Below, piece by piece: positions 37,207-45,767 of a stretch of DNA of 60,814 nt (position 1 is the stretch's first letter; each line of letters opens with the position of its first letter). Location of the stretch: assembly GCA_018261655.1 (NCBI GenBank), contig JAGTSG010000003.1:1-60814 (forward strand). Reading direction: 5' to 3'. Made by a program: the position numbers and the translations under genes. Below the pieces are notes generated by a model. It was not told the DNA's origin. It saw only the letters and a program-made list of their open reading frames with translations, and ran no database searches. The DNA comes from Pseudomonadota bacterium. GTDB taxonomy: Bacteria > Pseudomonadota > Gammaproteobacteria > Steroidobacterales > Steroidobacteraceae.

Positions 37207-37944
37207 ATGGCCGCAGGCGCGCAACCCGGGGCGATGACCAGCTGGAGGTACCCGGCCCTGCTGCTCGCGGCGTTCGCCGCGGTCTTTCTCGGGCTCGGAA
37301 TCGCACCGCACTATCGCCAGGACTGGCTGCTCGAGAACCTGCTCGTCGTCGTCGCGGTGCCGGTCCTCGTCGCGACCCGCCACCGCCTGCGCTTCAGCAA
37401 CCTGGCCTACACCTGCCTCTTCGTCTTCTTTTCGCTGCACGAGATCGGCGCGCACTACACCTACTCGCTGGTGCCCTACGACGCCTTGTCGGTCGCGCTG
37501 TCGGGCCACTCGCTGGATGCTGCCCTGGGCTTCGAACGCAACCAATACGACCGGCTGATCCACCTGCTCTACGGACTGCTGGTGACACCGGCGGCCGCCG
37601 AGCTCTTCGGACACCACGGGCGCTACCCGCGGGTGTGGGCCGTGCTGTTCCCCATGCTGTTCGTCTCTTCCCACTCGGTCATCTATGAACTGGTCGAGTG
37701 GGGCGCCGCGCTGCTGTTCGGCGGCGAACTCGGCCAGGCCTACCTCGGCACCCAGGGAGACGTCTGGGACGCGCAGAAGGACATGGCCCTCGCCCTGCTC
37801 GGGGCGGCCGTGTCGGTCACGGCGCTGGGCCTGGCGGGTCGACTGCCGGTCAAACGGGCAGGGTCAGGCCCCGCAGTGTCCCCGGCGCCGCCGGGGGGGT
37901 CAGGCCCTGCCGTGCCCCCCCGACGGGGACACAGCGGGGCCTGA
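37207..37944 (+). CDS. YjdF-like inner membrane protein (DUF2238) with repeat-encoded C-terminal tail
   Basis: The 245-residue protein has about six membrane segments (LLLAAFAAVFLGLGIA, LLVVVAVPVLVATRHR and others). It also has the DUF2238 signatures FSLHEIGAHYTYSLVPYD, FERNQYDRLIHLLYGLL and VIYELVEWGAA...LGTQGDVWDAQKDM. The function of this family is not established. From about residue 218 the reading frame runs through a REP-like palindrome, so the last 28 or so residues (AGSGPAVSPAPPGGSGP...) are repeat-derived and the original stop has been lost. AGGA lies nine nt before the ATG. Confidence 0.85.
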   Translation: MAAGAQPGAMTSWRYPALLLAAFAAVFLGLGIAPHYRQDWLLENLLVVVAVPVLVATRHRLRFSNLAYTCLFVFFSLHEIGAHYTYSLVPYDALSVALSGHSLDAALGFERNQYDRLIHLLYGLLVTPAAAELFGHHGRYPRVWAVLFPMLFVSSHSVIYELVEWGAALLFGGELGQAYLGTQGDVWDAQKDMALALLGAAVSVTALGLAGRLPVKRAGSGPAVSPAPPGGSGPAVPPRRGHSGA

Positions 37945-37952
37945 CCCCTCCT
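37861..37952. repeat. REP-like palindrome, copy 2 (compound, overlaps a coding region)
   Basis: A 14-bp arm at 37861-37874 pairs with 37934-37947; tgtcccc (37877-37883) pairs with ggggaca (37925-37931). Between them sits an extra diverged half unit (37893-37920, GGGGTCAGGCCCTGCC core). The segment 37933-37952 differs from the right end of copies 1 and 3 by one base. It lies between the DUF2238 gene and gabT. Confidence 0.82.
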
Positions 37953-38008
37953 GGGCTACAATTCCCGCTGCATCCAAAGCGGCCGCCGGCGTGGCGGCCC
38001 CGGAGTAC

Positions 38009-39322
38009 ATGATGGACAAGTCGCGCAATGAATCGCTGCTGGCGCGGCGCGAGGCGGCCGTCGCCCGCGGCGTGTCGCTCGCCCACCCCGTCTTCGTCGA
38101 GCGCGCCGAGAACGCGCTGCTGTGGGACGCGGATGGACGCCGCTACGTCGATTTCGCCGGCGGCATCGCCGTGCTGAACACCGGCCACCGCCACCCGAAG
38201 GTGCTCGAGGCCGTGAGGAGGCAACTCGAGAAGGTGACGCACACCTGCTTCCAGGTCACCGGCTACGAGCCCTACGTCGAGCTCTGCGAGCGGCTCAACC
38301 GGCTCGCGCCGGGCCCGGGGCCGAAGAAGACCCTGCTGATGACCACGGGCGCCGAGGCGGTCGAGAATGCGATCAAGATCGCGCGGGCCCACACGCGGCG
38401 CTCTGCCGTGATCTCGTTCTCGGGCGGCTTCCACGGCCGCACGCTGATGGCGCTGGCGCTGACCGGCAAGGTGGCGCCCTACAAGGCGGGCTTCGGACCG
38501 ATGCCCGGCGAGGTCTACCACGCGCCGTTCCCGAACTCGCTGCATGGCGTCACGGTGGACGACTCGCTGCACGCGATCGAGCAGATCTTCAAGTGCGACG
38601 TCGAGCCGGAGCGGGTCGCCGCCATCATCGTCGAGCCCGTCCAGGGCGAGGGCGGTTTCTACGTCGCCCCGCGCGACTTCATGTTGCGCCTGCGCGAGCT
38701 GTGCGACCGGCACGGCATCGTGTTCATCGCCGACGAGATCCAGAGCGGGGCCGGGCGAACGGGCCGCATGTTCGCGATGGAGCACTTCGGCATCGCCGGC
38801 GACCTGACGACGGTCGCCAAGTCGATCGCCGGCGGCTTCCCGGTCTCCGCCGTCGTGGGGCGCGCGGAGATCATGGACGCCTGCGGGCCCGGCGGACTGG
38901 GCGGCACCTACGCGGGCAACCCGGTCGCCTGCGCAGCGGCCTGCGCCGTCCTCGAGGTGTTCGAGCAGGAGAGGATCCTCGACCGCGCGGTCGCGCTCGG
39001 CGAGCGCATGGTCCCCCGCTTGAAGGCGCTGGCTGCGCGGCATCGCGAGATCGCCGAGGTGCGCGCACTCGGCGCGATGATCGCCATCGAGTTGTGCAAG
39101 GACGGTGATCCCCACCGGCCGGACGCCGACCTGACCCGGGCGCTGACCGCACGGGCCCGCGAGCTGGGGCTGATCCTGCTGGCCTGCGGCGTGTACGGCA
39201 ACGTGATCCGGGTCCTGGTGCCGATCACGGCGGAGGACGCCGTCGTGGACGAGGGCCTGTCGATCATCGAACGGGCGCTGGGCGAGCTTTGCGCCCAGGC
39301 GGCCTCGCGCAAGACCGCCTGA
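38009..39322 (+). CDS. gabT: 4-aminobutyrate aminotransferase
   Basis: The 437-residue class III aminotransferase starts at ATG 38009 (or the adjacent ATG 38012), with GGAG upstream. The pyridoxal phosphate lysine is Lys271 (TTVAKSIAGGFP), with IADEIQSGAGRTGRMFAMEH, MTTGAEAVENAIKIAR and AGGIAVLNTGHRHP typical of GabT. It converts GABA to succinic semialdehyde, downstream of PuuD. No succinic semialdehyde dehydrogenase (gabD) is next to it. A TACAAT hexamer at 37957-37962 is a likely -10; the right arm of REP copy 2 covers the -35 position. Confidence 0.9.
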   Translation: MMDKSRNESLLARREAAVARGVSLAHPVFVERAENALLWDADGRRYVDFAGGIAVLNTGHRHPKVLEAVRRQLEKVTHTCFQVTGYEPYVELCERLNRLAPGPGPKKTLLMTTGAEAVENAIKIARAHTRRSAVISFSGGFHGRTLMALALTGKVAPYKAGFGPMPGEVYHAPFPNSLHGVTVDDSLHAIEQIFKCDVEPERVAAIIVEPVQGEGGFYVAPRDFMLRLRELCDRHGIVFIADEIQSGAGRTGRMFAMEHFGIAGDLTTVAKSIAGGFPVSAVVGRAEIMDACGPGGLGGTYAGNPVACAAACAVLEVFEQERILDRAVALGERMVPRLKALAARHREIAEVRALGAMIAIELCKDGDPHRPDADLTRALTARARELGLILLACGVYGNVIRVLVPITAEDAVVDEGLSIIERALGELCAQAASRKTA

Positions 39323-39325
39323 CGT

Positions 39326-39362
39326 TGCCACGGCCGGGTCCCAGTCGGGCCCGGCCGTGGCA
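39326..39362. terminator. Strong hairpin between gabT and tRNA-Met (bidirectional terminator)
   Basis: A perfect 13-bp GC-rich stem (39326-39338 with 39350-39362) with an 11-nt loop starts 3 nt after the gabT stop and ends 9 nt beyond the tRNA 3' end. It can serve both convergent transcripts, although neither side has a T run. Confidence 0.7.
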
Positions 39363-39371
39363 GGTTCGGGA

Positions 39372-39448
39372 TGGTGGCTAGGGACGGAATCGAACCGTCG
39401 ACCCCGGGGTTATGAATCCCGTGCTCTAACCGGCTGAGCTACCTAGCC
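39372..39448 (-). tRNA. tRNA-Met (anticodon CAT)
   Basis: The 77-nt minus-strand gene folds as a cloverleaf, with acceptor GGCTAGG/CCTAGCC, D stem GCTC/GAGC, T stem GACGG/CCGTC with loop TTCGATT, and an encoded CCA. The anticodon loop is TTCATAA. A full acceptor pair at position 1 indicates the elongator rather than the initiator. The last pair of the anticodon stem (31-39) is A-C, a mismatch. A tRNA(Ile) with modified C34 is less likely given the loop and arms. Confidence 0.92.
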
Positions 39449-39598
39449 ACACGGTGGGAAGGACACCCTCGGGGAGCGCGGATTCTCCGGCCGTGCACCC
39501 CCCCTGTCAAGGCGCCGGGTCCCGGTCCCGGAACCCATCTGCTAGCATTTGCAGCCTTTCCCGCCCATGGCGGGAGCCCTCAACCGGAGTCCGCACCG

Positions 39599-41497
39599 AT
39601 GAACGCGCCCCAGCGCCTCCTTCCCGCTCTGCTTGCCGCCCTCGTCATGGCAGCCGCCCCGGCGTTCGCCGCGGATCCGGCCACGCCGGGCAAGACCGTC
39701 ATTACCCGGCTGTCCGACCTGCCGACCTACACCTATCCGATGCCGGCCAAGCCCAGCGTGATGGTGCGCGACGCGGTGGCCGTCAGGGCGCTGGCCGAGG
39801 CCATCGAGAAGGACATCCGTTCCGACCTCGCGACCTTCGACATCCAGGACGTGACGGCCGTGCGCCGCATGCACGGCACGCTGCTGACCATCGCGATGCT
39901 CAAGGGCGACGACGCCGAGGCGCTGAAGCAGGTCGGTATCGTGCGCGGCATGCAGGAAAAGCCGGCAGCGAAGCTGACCAGCGGGCGCATCACGGAGGCC
40001 CTCGTGGCCGCCCGCCAGGGACCGGCCGAAGCCTTCGACGCGACGCTGCGCACCAACCTCGAGGCCGCGCTCGCCGCGCTGCCCTGGGACGTGGTCCAGG
40101 ACGACCTGCAGGGCACCAAGGGCTACCTCGAGTACGTCTCCGAGGGCCTGGTGATCGGCAGCCTCGAGAGCTCGCTCGACCCGGCGGCCGCCGAACTCGG
40201 CGCGCTCAGCCAGGCGCTGGCCGACAACATCCTCGGCGCCGCCTACACGCTGTCCGTGATGTTGCCGCACAAGGATGCCCTGCACGCCGCCTACGCTGCC
40301 GTCGTCGACTCGCACAAGGTGGCGTTGAAACCCGACATCTGGGCAGCGCGCGACGTCGCGCTCGACGCCTCGGCAAAGCTGTCACCGGTGACCGTCGCCA
40401 TCTGGGACTCGGGCGTGGACTTCGGCATCGAGGCGCTGGGCCGGCAGACCTGGGCGAACACGAAGGAAGTGCCCGGCAATGGCCAGGACGACGACGGCAA
40501 CGGCCTCGTGGACGACGTCCACGGCATCGGCTGGACGCTGCACGGCGACTACACGCCCGAGCTGCTGTTCCCGGTCAGGAAAGTGGTCGCGGACCCGATG
40601 GTGTACCAGCAGTACTCAAAGGGCTTCAGCGACCTGCAGGCGAACGTGGACAGCAGGGAAGCCAGCGAACTGAAGCAGAAGCTGTCCTCGCTGCCCAAGG
40701 AAGAGTTCCAGCCCTTCGTCGAGGGCCTGACAGCCTATGGCCAGTACGCCCACGGCACGCACGTGGCCGGCATCGCCGTCGCGGGCAACCCGGCGGCGCG
40801 GCTGATGGCCGCGCGCATCACCTTCGACTACCGCATCATCGGCGACCGGCCCACGATCGCGCAGGCCTACAAGGATGCCGCGGCCGCGGTACGCACCGTG
40901 GACTACTTCGTCGAACAGGGCGTCAAGGTCGTGAACATGAGCTGGGGCGGCAGCCTGGCCGGCATCGAAGCCGCGCTCGAGCAGACCGGCGCGCCCGGCA
41001 CGCCCGAGGAGCGTCGCGCGCTGGCGCGGCGGATCTACGACATCGGCTACAAGTCCCTGTTCGAGGCGCTGCGCGATGCGCCGGGGATCCTGTTCGTCAT
41101 CTCGGCCGGTAACTCGGATGCCAACGTCGCCTTCGACGAGTTCATGCCGAGCTCGTTCAAGCTGCCGAACGTCATGGTCTCCGGCGCCGTGGACCAGGCC
41201 GGCGACGAGACCTCCTTCACCAGTTTCGGCAATTCCGACGTGTACGCGAACGGCTTCGAGGTCGACAGCTACGTGCCGGGCGGCGCGCGCCTCAAGTTCA
41301 GCGGCACCAGCATGTCGGCGCCGAACATGACCAACCTGGCTGCCAAGCTCTGGGCGCTGTACCCCGGGCTCACCGTCGCGCAGGTCAAGCAGCTGATCGT
41401 GGACGGCGCCGACGACAAGCAGGCGGGCGAACGCACGCTCAAGCTGATGAACCCGAAGCGTACGCTCGAACTGGCCGCGCAGGCGGCCAGGAAATAG
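39599..41497 (+). CDS. Secreted S8 family serine peptidase (subtilase)
   Basis: The 632-residue protein has a signal peptide (LLPALLAALVMAAAPAFA) and a recognisable S8 triad: Asp270 in VAIWDSGVD, His385 in HGTHVAGIAV and Ser571 in GTSMSAPN, plus oxyanion Asn505 in SAGNSD. GNGQDDDGNGLVDDVHG after the Asp is a typical subtilase calcium-type motif. About 245 residues of unassigned N-terminal sequence precede the catalytic domain. The Asp-His distance of 115 residues is much longer than usual, owing to an inserted helical segment at roughly 310-380. GGAG precedes the ATG, and TAGCAT at 39543-39548 is a possible -10. The target is unknown. Confidence 0.88.
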   Translation: MNAPQRLLPALLAALVMAAAPAFAADPATPGKTVITRLSDLPTYTYPMPAKPSVMVRDAVAVRALAEAIEKDIRSDLATFDIQDVTAVRRMHGTLLTIAMLKGDDAEALKQVGIVRGMQEKPAAKLTSGRITEALVAARQGPAEAFDATLRTNLEAALAALPWDVVQDDLQGTKGYLEYVSEGLVIGSLESSLDPAAAELGALSQALADNILGAAYTLSVMLPHKDALHAAYAAVVDSHKVALKPDIWAARDVALDASAKLSPVTVAIWDSGVDFGIEALGRQTWANTKEVPGNGQDDDGNGLVDDVHGIGWTLHGDYTPELLFPVRKVVADPMVYQQYSKGFSDLQANVDSREASELKQKLSSLPKEEFQPFVEGLTAYGQYAHGTHVAGIAVAGNPAARLMAARITFDYRIIGDRPTIAQAYKDAAAAVRTVDYFVEQGVKVVNMSWGGSLAGIEAALEQTGAPGTPEERRALARRIYDIGYKSLFEALRDAPGILFVISAGNSDANVAFDEFMPSSFKLPNVMVSGAVDQAGDETSFTSFGNSDVYANGFEVDSYVPGGARLKFSGTSMSAPNMTNLAAKLWALYPGLTVAQVKQLIVDGADDKQAGERTLKLMNPKRTLELAAQAARK

Positions 41498-41528
41498 GGC
41501 GCAGCGACACGACGCTCGCGTGGATGCC

Positions 41529-41747
41529 ATGAGAATCGGCAAGCCCCTGCTGCTCATCATCACCCCGCTCGGCGTCGCGGGGGGGCTGTACGAGGCCTAT
41601 CGGCTCGCCGGCGGCCTCGTGCTGCTGATGGCGGCGCTGATCGGCATGCTCTGCGCAGCCTTTGCGCAGCTCGTGTACACGATCCGCCGTGAGCAGCGCG
41701 ACGACCGCGCGCGGGGCGCGCCTCCGGAGCGACCCGGGCAGGGCTGA
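41529..41747 (+). CDS. Small hypothetical membrane protein
   Basis: This 72-residue protein (from ATG 41529; a GTG three codons earlier is also in frame) has a membrane hairpin (LLLIITPLGVAGGLYEAYRL and LVLLMAALIGMLCAAFAQLV), then a charged cytoplasmic tail (RREQRDDRARG). It follows the peptidase gene by 31 nt on the same strand. The family was not recognised. It could be a small accessory protein, but no clear ribosome site is seen. Confidence 0.5.
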   Translation: MRIGKPLLLIITPLGVAGGLYEAYRLAGGLVLLMAALIGMLCAAFAQLVYTIRREQRDDRARGAPPERPGQG

Positions 41748-41787
41748 GACGTCTACGCCGGGTCGCCGCCGGCGGGCCTGAACGGCC

Positions 41788-43305
41788 CTACTTCGCGCGC
41801 CGTGTCGTCCGGCGCTTCGCCTTCGCGGTGGCGGCCGGCGGCGCCGCAGCGGCCTTCGGCCGTGCCGCCTTGCGGCTGCGGGCAGGGCGCGCGGCTTTCT
41901 TCGCGGCCCGCAGCTGCGCGTCTTCGAGCGCATCGAAGGCTTCTGCCGTGTACACCGCCAGGTTCTGCAGGTGCGGCAGCGTGTCGCGGCAGCCGACGAA
42001 GGCGAAGGCCAGCACGTCCGCATAACTCTGGCAGGTGATGTTGAGTCCGATGCCGTGCGCGATCAGCGAGATCGGGTAGCTCGCCTCCAGCTTCGCGCCC
42101 CGGAAGTAGAGCGGGCGCGGCGGTCCCGGGACGTTCGACACGGTGACGTTGAACATCGGCCGGGTGCGTCCGGCGATCGGGGTCAGCATGGAGAGGATGC
42201 TCGGCGCCATCAGCAGCATCGTGTACTGGGTGATGGCCTCGCGCGGCAGGTTGCGGAAGTGGGCCTTCGCCGCGCGCGTCGAGGCCGCGACCGCCGCGAG
42301 GCGCTCGATCGGGTCCTCGATGTCCGTTCCCATCGTGCTGATGATGAAGGTGACCTGCGTGCCGGTGCCTTCGTCATCCTCCGCACGGAACGACGCCGGG
42401 ATGCCGGCGGTCAACGGCTTGTCCGGGAGCTGGCCCTCCTCCAGCAGGAAACGGCGCAGCCCACCGCCACAGATCGACAGCACCACGTCGTTGAGCGTGC
42501 AGTCGCCGGCCTGGGCCGCCGCCTTCAGGCGATCGAGCTGGAGCAGCTGGGTAGCCACGCGGCGCTGGCCGCGCACGCGACCGTTCATCACCGACTTCGG
42601 CGCGTCGAAGGGAAGTTGCAGCGCCGGCTCCGACTCGCCCGGCGCGAGCATCGCGGCAAAGGCCTTCACCAGCTGGGGCACGGAGCGGACCTGCGTGCCG
42701 ATCGCGTCCATCATCGTCTTCAGGACGCCCTCCATCGTCGGGTGCGGCTCGATGCGTGGCTCGCGGCGCACCCTCTTCTCGAGGCTCGGGCTCCAGAACG
42801 GGGGCAGCGTGCGGCTCTTCCCGGGGTCCTCCGACATGCAGCGCGTCAGCAGGCGGACGCCGCTGATGCCGTCGATGAGCGAGTGGTGCATCTTCAGGTA
42901 GACGGCGAAGCGGCCGCCGTCGAGGCCCTCGATGAGGTGGAACTCCCAGGGCGGGCGCGTCAGGTCGAGCGGCTGGCTGTGCAGCCGCGCCACCAGCTGG
43001 CCGAGCTCCCGCTGGCCTCCCGGCTTCGGCAGCGCCGAGTGCCGCACGTGGTACTCGAGGTCGACCGTGTCCTGCTCCACCCAGACCGGCCGTGGATGGG
43101 TCAACCCCGGCCCGCGCAGGGAGTAGTTCCACGGCGGCATGAACTCGCGGCTGGAACGCAGGTCGGTCATCAGGTCCCGGAGGAAGTCGGGCGGCGCGTC
43201 CTCGGGCAGCCGGAAGGGCATCAGCCCGGCGACGTGCATCGGCGTGTCACGGGACTCTACCTGGGTCCAGGAGATATCGAGCGGATTCAGCGGATGGGTC
43301 TTCAT
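41788..43305 (-). CDS. Wax ester synthase / diacylglycerol acyltransferase (WS/DGAT)
   Basis: The 505-residue protein begins with the family-typical LNPLDISWTQVESRDTPMHV and has the catalytic HHxxxDG motif as HHSLIDG (His140, His141, Asp145); a FNVTVSNVPGP motif also marks the family. The enzyme makes wax esters or triacylglycerol from acyl-CoA as storage lipid. The C-terminal 45 residues are rich in Lys, Arg and Ala (e.g. KAARPARSRKAARPK) and are absent from typical members; they may bind membrane or lipid bodies. AGGAA precedes the ATG. Confidence 0.9.
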   Translation of the reverse strand: MKTHPLNPLDISWTQVESRDTPMHVAGLMPFRLPEDAPPDFLRDLMTDLRSSREFMPPWNYSLRGPGLTHPRPVWVEQDTVDLEYHVRHSALPKPGGQRELGQLVARLHSQPLDLTRPPWEFHLIEGLDGGRFAVYLKMHHSLIDGISGVRLLTRCMSEDPGKSRTLPPFWSPSLEKRVRREPRIEPHPTMEGVLKTMMDAIGTQVRSVPQLVKAFAAMLAPGESEPALQLPFDAPKSVMNGRVRGQRRVATQLLQLDRLKAAAQAGDCTLNDVVLSICGGGLRRFLLEEGQLPDKPLTAGIPASFRAEDDEGTGTQVTFIISTMGTDIEDPIERLAAVAASTRAAKAHFRNLPREAITQYTMLLMAPSILSMLTPIAGRTRPMFNVTVSNVPGPPRPLYFRGAKLEASYPISLIAHGIGLNITCQSYADVLAFAFVGCRDTLPHLQNLAVYTAEAFDALEDAQLRAAKKAARPARSRKAARPKAAAAPPAATAKAKRRTTRRAK

Positions 43306-43417
43306 GGCCGGGGTTCCTGCGGCAGCGAACGGCCAGTGTATCCCGGCCCGCGAGCCAACAGGCAGCCAGCCTTGCCGGGTTGCGCCGGCGACCGCAACGC
43401 CAGCCGCCGGCGGCGGC

Positions 43418-43936
43418 TCAGTGCTGCACGAAGATCAGCTCGCCGGTCTCGAACCCGTGGCTCGCCGCCAGGGTCTGGAGGCGATCCAGGACCTCGGGCG
43501 CCAGCCGCGGCTCGCGGGACAGGATCCACAGGTAGTCCCTCGAGGGGCCGCAGATCATCACCCACCGGTAGTCCTGCTGGTCCAGCGCGATGATGTTGTA
43601 GCCGCCGTAGAACGGGCCGAAGAAGGACACCTTGAGCTGGCCGACGTCGGCGGGCCCGGTGAAGTACGCCTTGCCGACCGCCTCGCGCCATTCACCCTTC
43701 GCCGCGTCGAAACCGCGGTTCACGACCTTGAGGCCGCCGTCGTCCCGCAGCTCGTAGGTCGCGGTGATGCGCGTCAGGCCGCGCTCGAACGAGTGGTCGA
43801 GCCGCGCGATCTCGTACCAGGTCCCGAGGTAGCGCTCGACCTCGAAGCCGCGCACCGGCTCGACGCCCCCGGGCGACCCGGCGCAGCCGGCCAGCAGGAC
43901 CACGAAGCAGGACAGGATGAGACTTGCGGTGCGCAT
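43418..43936 (-). CDS. blc: Outer-membrane lipoprotein, bacterial lipocalin
   Basis: This 172-residue lipocalin has a lipoprotein signal (SLILSCFVVLLAGC), followed by the lipocalin motif RYLGTWYEIARLDHSFERGL and the later GPSRDYLWILSREP strand. Blc proteins bind lysophospholipids or fatty acids at the outer membrane under stress. GAGGGA precedes the ATG. It follows ychF by 10 nt on the same strand and is close to the WS/DGAT gene, so a lipid role fits the setting. Confidence 0.92.
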   Translation of the reverse strand: MRTASLILSCFVVLLAGCAGSPGGVEPVRGFEVERYLGTWYEIARLDHSFERGLTRITATYELRDDGGLKVVNRGFDAAKGEWREAVGKAYFTGPADVGQLKVSFFGPFYGGYNIIALDQQDYRWVMICGPSRDYLWILSREPRLAPEVLDRLQTLAASHGFETGELIFVQH

Positions 43937-43946
43937 GGGGGGTCCC

Positions 43947-45041
43947 TCAGACGTTGAAGCGGAAGTGCATGACGTCGCCTTCCTGCACGATGTACTCCTT
44001 GCCCTCGAGCCTCAGCTTGCCCACCTCCTTCGCGCCGGCCTCGCCCTTGCAGGCCACGAAGTCGTGGTAGGCGATGGTCTCCGCGCGGATGAACCCGCGC
44101 TCGAAGTCGGTGTGGATCTCGCCCGCCGCCTGCGGCGCCGTCGAGCCCTTGTGCACCGTCCAGGCGCGCACTTCCTTCGGGCCGACGGTGAAGAAGGTCT
44201 GCAGCCCGAGCAGCCTGTACGCCGCGCGGATGACGCGGTTCAGGCCCGGCTCGTCGAGCCCGAGGTCGGCCAGGAACGCCGCCCGGTCGGCCTCCTCGAG
44301 CTGGCCGATCTCGGCCTCGATGGCCGCGCAGACCGGCACGACCTCGGCGCCCTCGGCGGCCGCCAGCGCGCGGACGGCGTCGAGGTGCGGGTTGTCGTGG
44401 AATCCGTTCTCCAGCACGTTGGCGACGTACATGACCGGCTTGGCGGTCAGCAGCGGCAACTCGCGCAGCTTCTGCCGCTCGAAGTCGTCGAGCGCGAGCG
44501 AGCGTACCGGCCGGCCGGCATCGAGGTGGTCGTGCATCCGCCTGAGCGCGTCGCGCCAGCGGATGGCGTCCTTGTCGCCGCCGGCCTTGCAGGCCTTCTC
44601 CGCCCGCAGCAGCGCCTTGTCGACCGACTCCATGTCGGCCAGCGCCAGCTCGGTGTTGATGATGCCGATGTCGGCGACCGGGTTCACCTTGCCCGACACG
44701 TGCACCACGTCCGGATTCTCGAAGCAGCGCACCACGTGCGCGATGGCGTCCGTCTCGCGGATGTTGGCGAGGAACAGGTTGCCCAGGCCCTCGCCCTTGG
44801 ACGCGCCGGCCACGAGTCCGGCGATGTCCACGAACTCGACCGTGGTCGGGAGGACCTTCTGCGGCCTGGCGATCGCCGCAAGCACTTCGAGGCGCGGATC
44901 CGGCACGGGCACGACGCCGATATTGGGGTCGATGGTGCAGAAGGGGTAGTTCTCCGCCGCGATCTGCGCGCGCGTCAGCGCGTTGAACAGCGTGGACTTG
45001 CCCACGTTCGGCAGGCCGACGATTCCGCACCTGATTGCCAT
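43947..45041 (-). CDS. ychF: Redox-regulated ATPase YchF (Obg-like)
   Basis: The 364-residue protein has the Obg-family P-loop [18 protein letters not shown] at residues 6-23, [17 protein letters not shown] and the C-terminal TGS domain with [16 protein letters not shown] and [15 protein letters not shown]. YchF prefers ATP and associates with ribosomes. Its location directly after pth is the standard order in many proteobacteria. Confidence 0.95.
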   Translation of the reverse strand: MAIRCGIVGLPNVGKSTLFNALTRAQIAAENYPFCTIDPNIGVVPVPDPRLEVLAAIARPQKVLPTTVEFVDIAGLVAGASKGEGLGNLFLANIRETDAIAHVVRCFENPDVVHVSGKVNPVADIGIINTELALADMESVDKALLRAEKACKAGGDKDAIRWRDALRRMHDHLDAGRPVRSLALDDFERQKLRELPLLTAKPVMYVANVLENGFHDNPHLDAVRALAAAEGAEVVPVCAAIEAEIGQLEEADRAAFLADLGLDEPGLNRVIRAAYRLLGLQTFFTVGPKEVRAWTVHKGSTAPQAAGEIHTDFERGFIRAETIAYHDFVACKGEAGAKEVGKLRLEGKEYIVQEGDVMHFRFNV

Positions 45042-45065
45042 CTTTTCCTCGTCCTCGCGGCCGGC

Positions 45066-45686
45066 TCAGCCGGGATCCCGCCCTTCTTCCGGATCGGCCG
45101 GCGCGACCGGTCGCGCGTGCAGCCTGTTCATGACCTTGCCCGCGCCCTCGGCCAGCAGGCGGGGAAACTCGTCGGCGGCGAGGCCGATCGCCTCGAGCAT
45201 CCGTTCCTCCTCCGCGGCGCTGGCGCGCTTCAACACGTAGCCGATCACCTCGTCACGGTAGGCCGGGCGGCCGATGCCGAAGCGCAGCCTCCAGAAATCC
45301 TCGCCGAGGTGCGTGATCGTGTCCTTGAGGCCGTTGTGGCCGCCGGCCCCGCCCCCCCGCTTGAGCCGGACCGTGCCCGGCGGCAGGTCGAGGTCGTCGT
45401 GCGCGACGACGATCTCGGATGCAGGGATCTGCAGGTAGTCGCACAGGGCGCGGATCGGGGATCCGCTGCGGTTCATGTACGCCATCGGCTTGAGCAGCCA
45501 GACCTCCGTCGCGCCGATGCTGACCCTGCAGGCGTCGCCGCCGTAGCGGCGTTCGGGCTTCAGCCGTCCGCCATGGCGCCGGGCCAGCTCGTCCACGAAC
45601 CAGAACCCGGCGTTGTGCCGGGTAGCGGCATACTCGGGGCCGGGATTGCCGAGTCCCGCAACCATGCGGATGGGAAGTCCGGGCAT
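45066..45686 (-). CDS. pth: Peptidyl-tRNA hydrolase
   Basis: The 206-residue protein has MVAGLGNPGPEYAATRHNAG (catalytic His and Asn), KPMAYMNRSG and VAHDDLDLPPGTVRLKRGGG, all Pth signatures. It recycles peptidyl-tRNA that falls off ribosomes. It sits between rplY and ychF, 24 nt before ychF. Its leader contains two overlapping strong hairpins. GAGG precedes the ATG, and the true start could also be a few codons later (Met8). Confidence 0.95.
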   Translation of the reverse strand: MPGLPIRMVAGLGNPGPEYAATRHNAGFWFVDELARRHGGRLKPERRYGGDACRVSIGATEVWLLKPMAYMNRSGSPIRALCDYLQIPASEIVVAHDDLDLPPGTVRLKRGGGAGGHNGLKDTITHLGEDFWRLRFGIGRPAYRDEVIGYVLKRASAAEEERMLEAIGLAADEFPRLLAEGAGKVMNRLHARPVAPADPEEGRDPG

Positions 45687-45700
45687 GTCGCCTGCCTCGT

Positions 45701-45742
45701 GGCCCCGGCCGAAACGGCCGGGGCCGCCCGCCGGGCGGCCCC
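45701..45742 (-). promoter_or_regulatory. Two overlapping, mutually exclusive hairpins in the rplY-pth spacer
   Basis: Hairpin A pairs 45701-45711 with 45715-45725 (11 bp, 3-nt loop). Hairpin B pairs 45720-45729 with 45733-45742 (10 bp, 3-nt loop). They share bases 45720-45725, so only one can form fully. In transcription order B comes first, then A, then the pth ribosome site. Confidence 0.6.
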
Positions 45743-45767
45743 GCCGTCGCGACGCGAGTGCCGCCGC

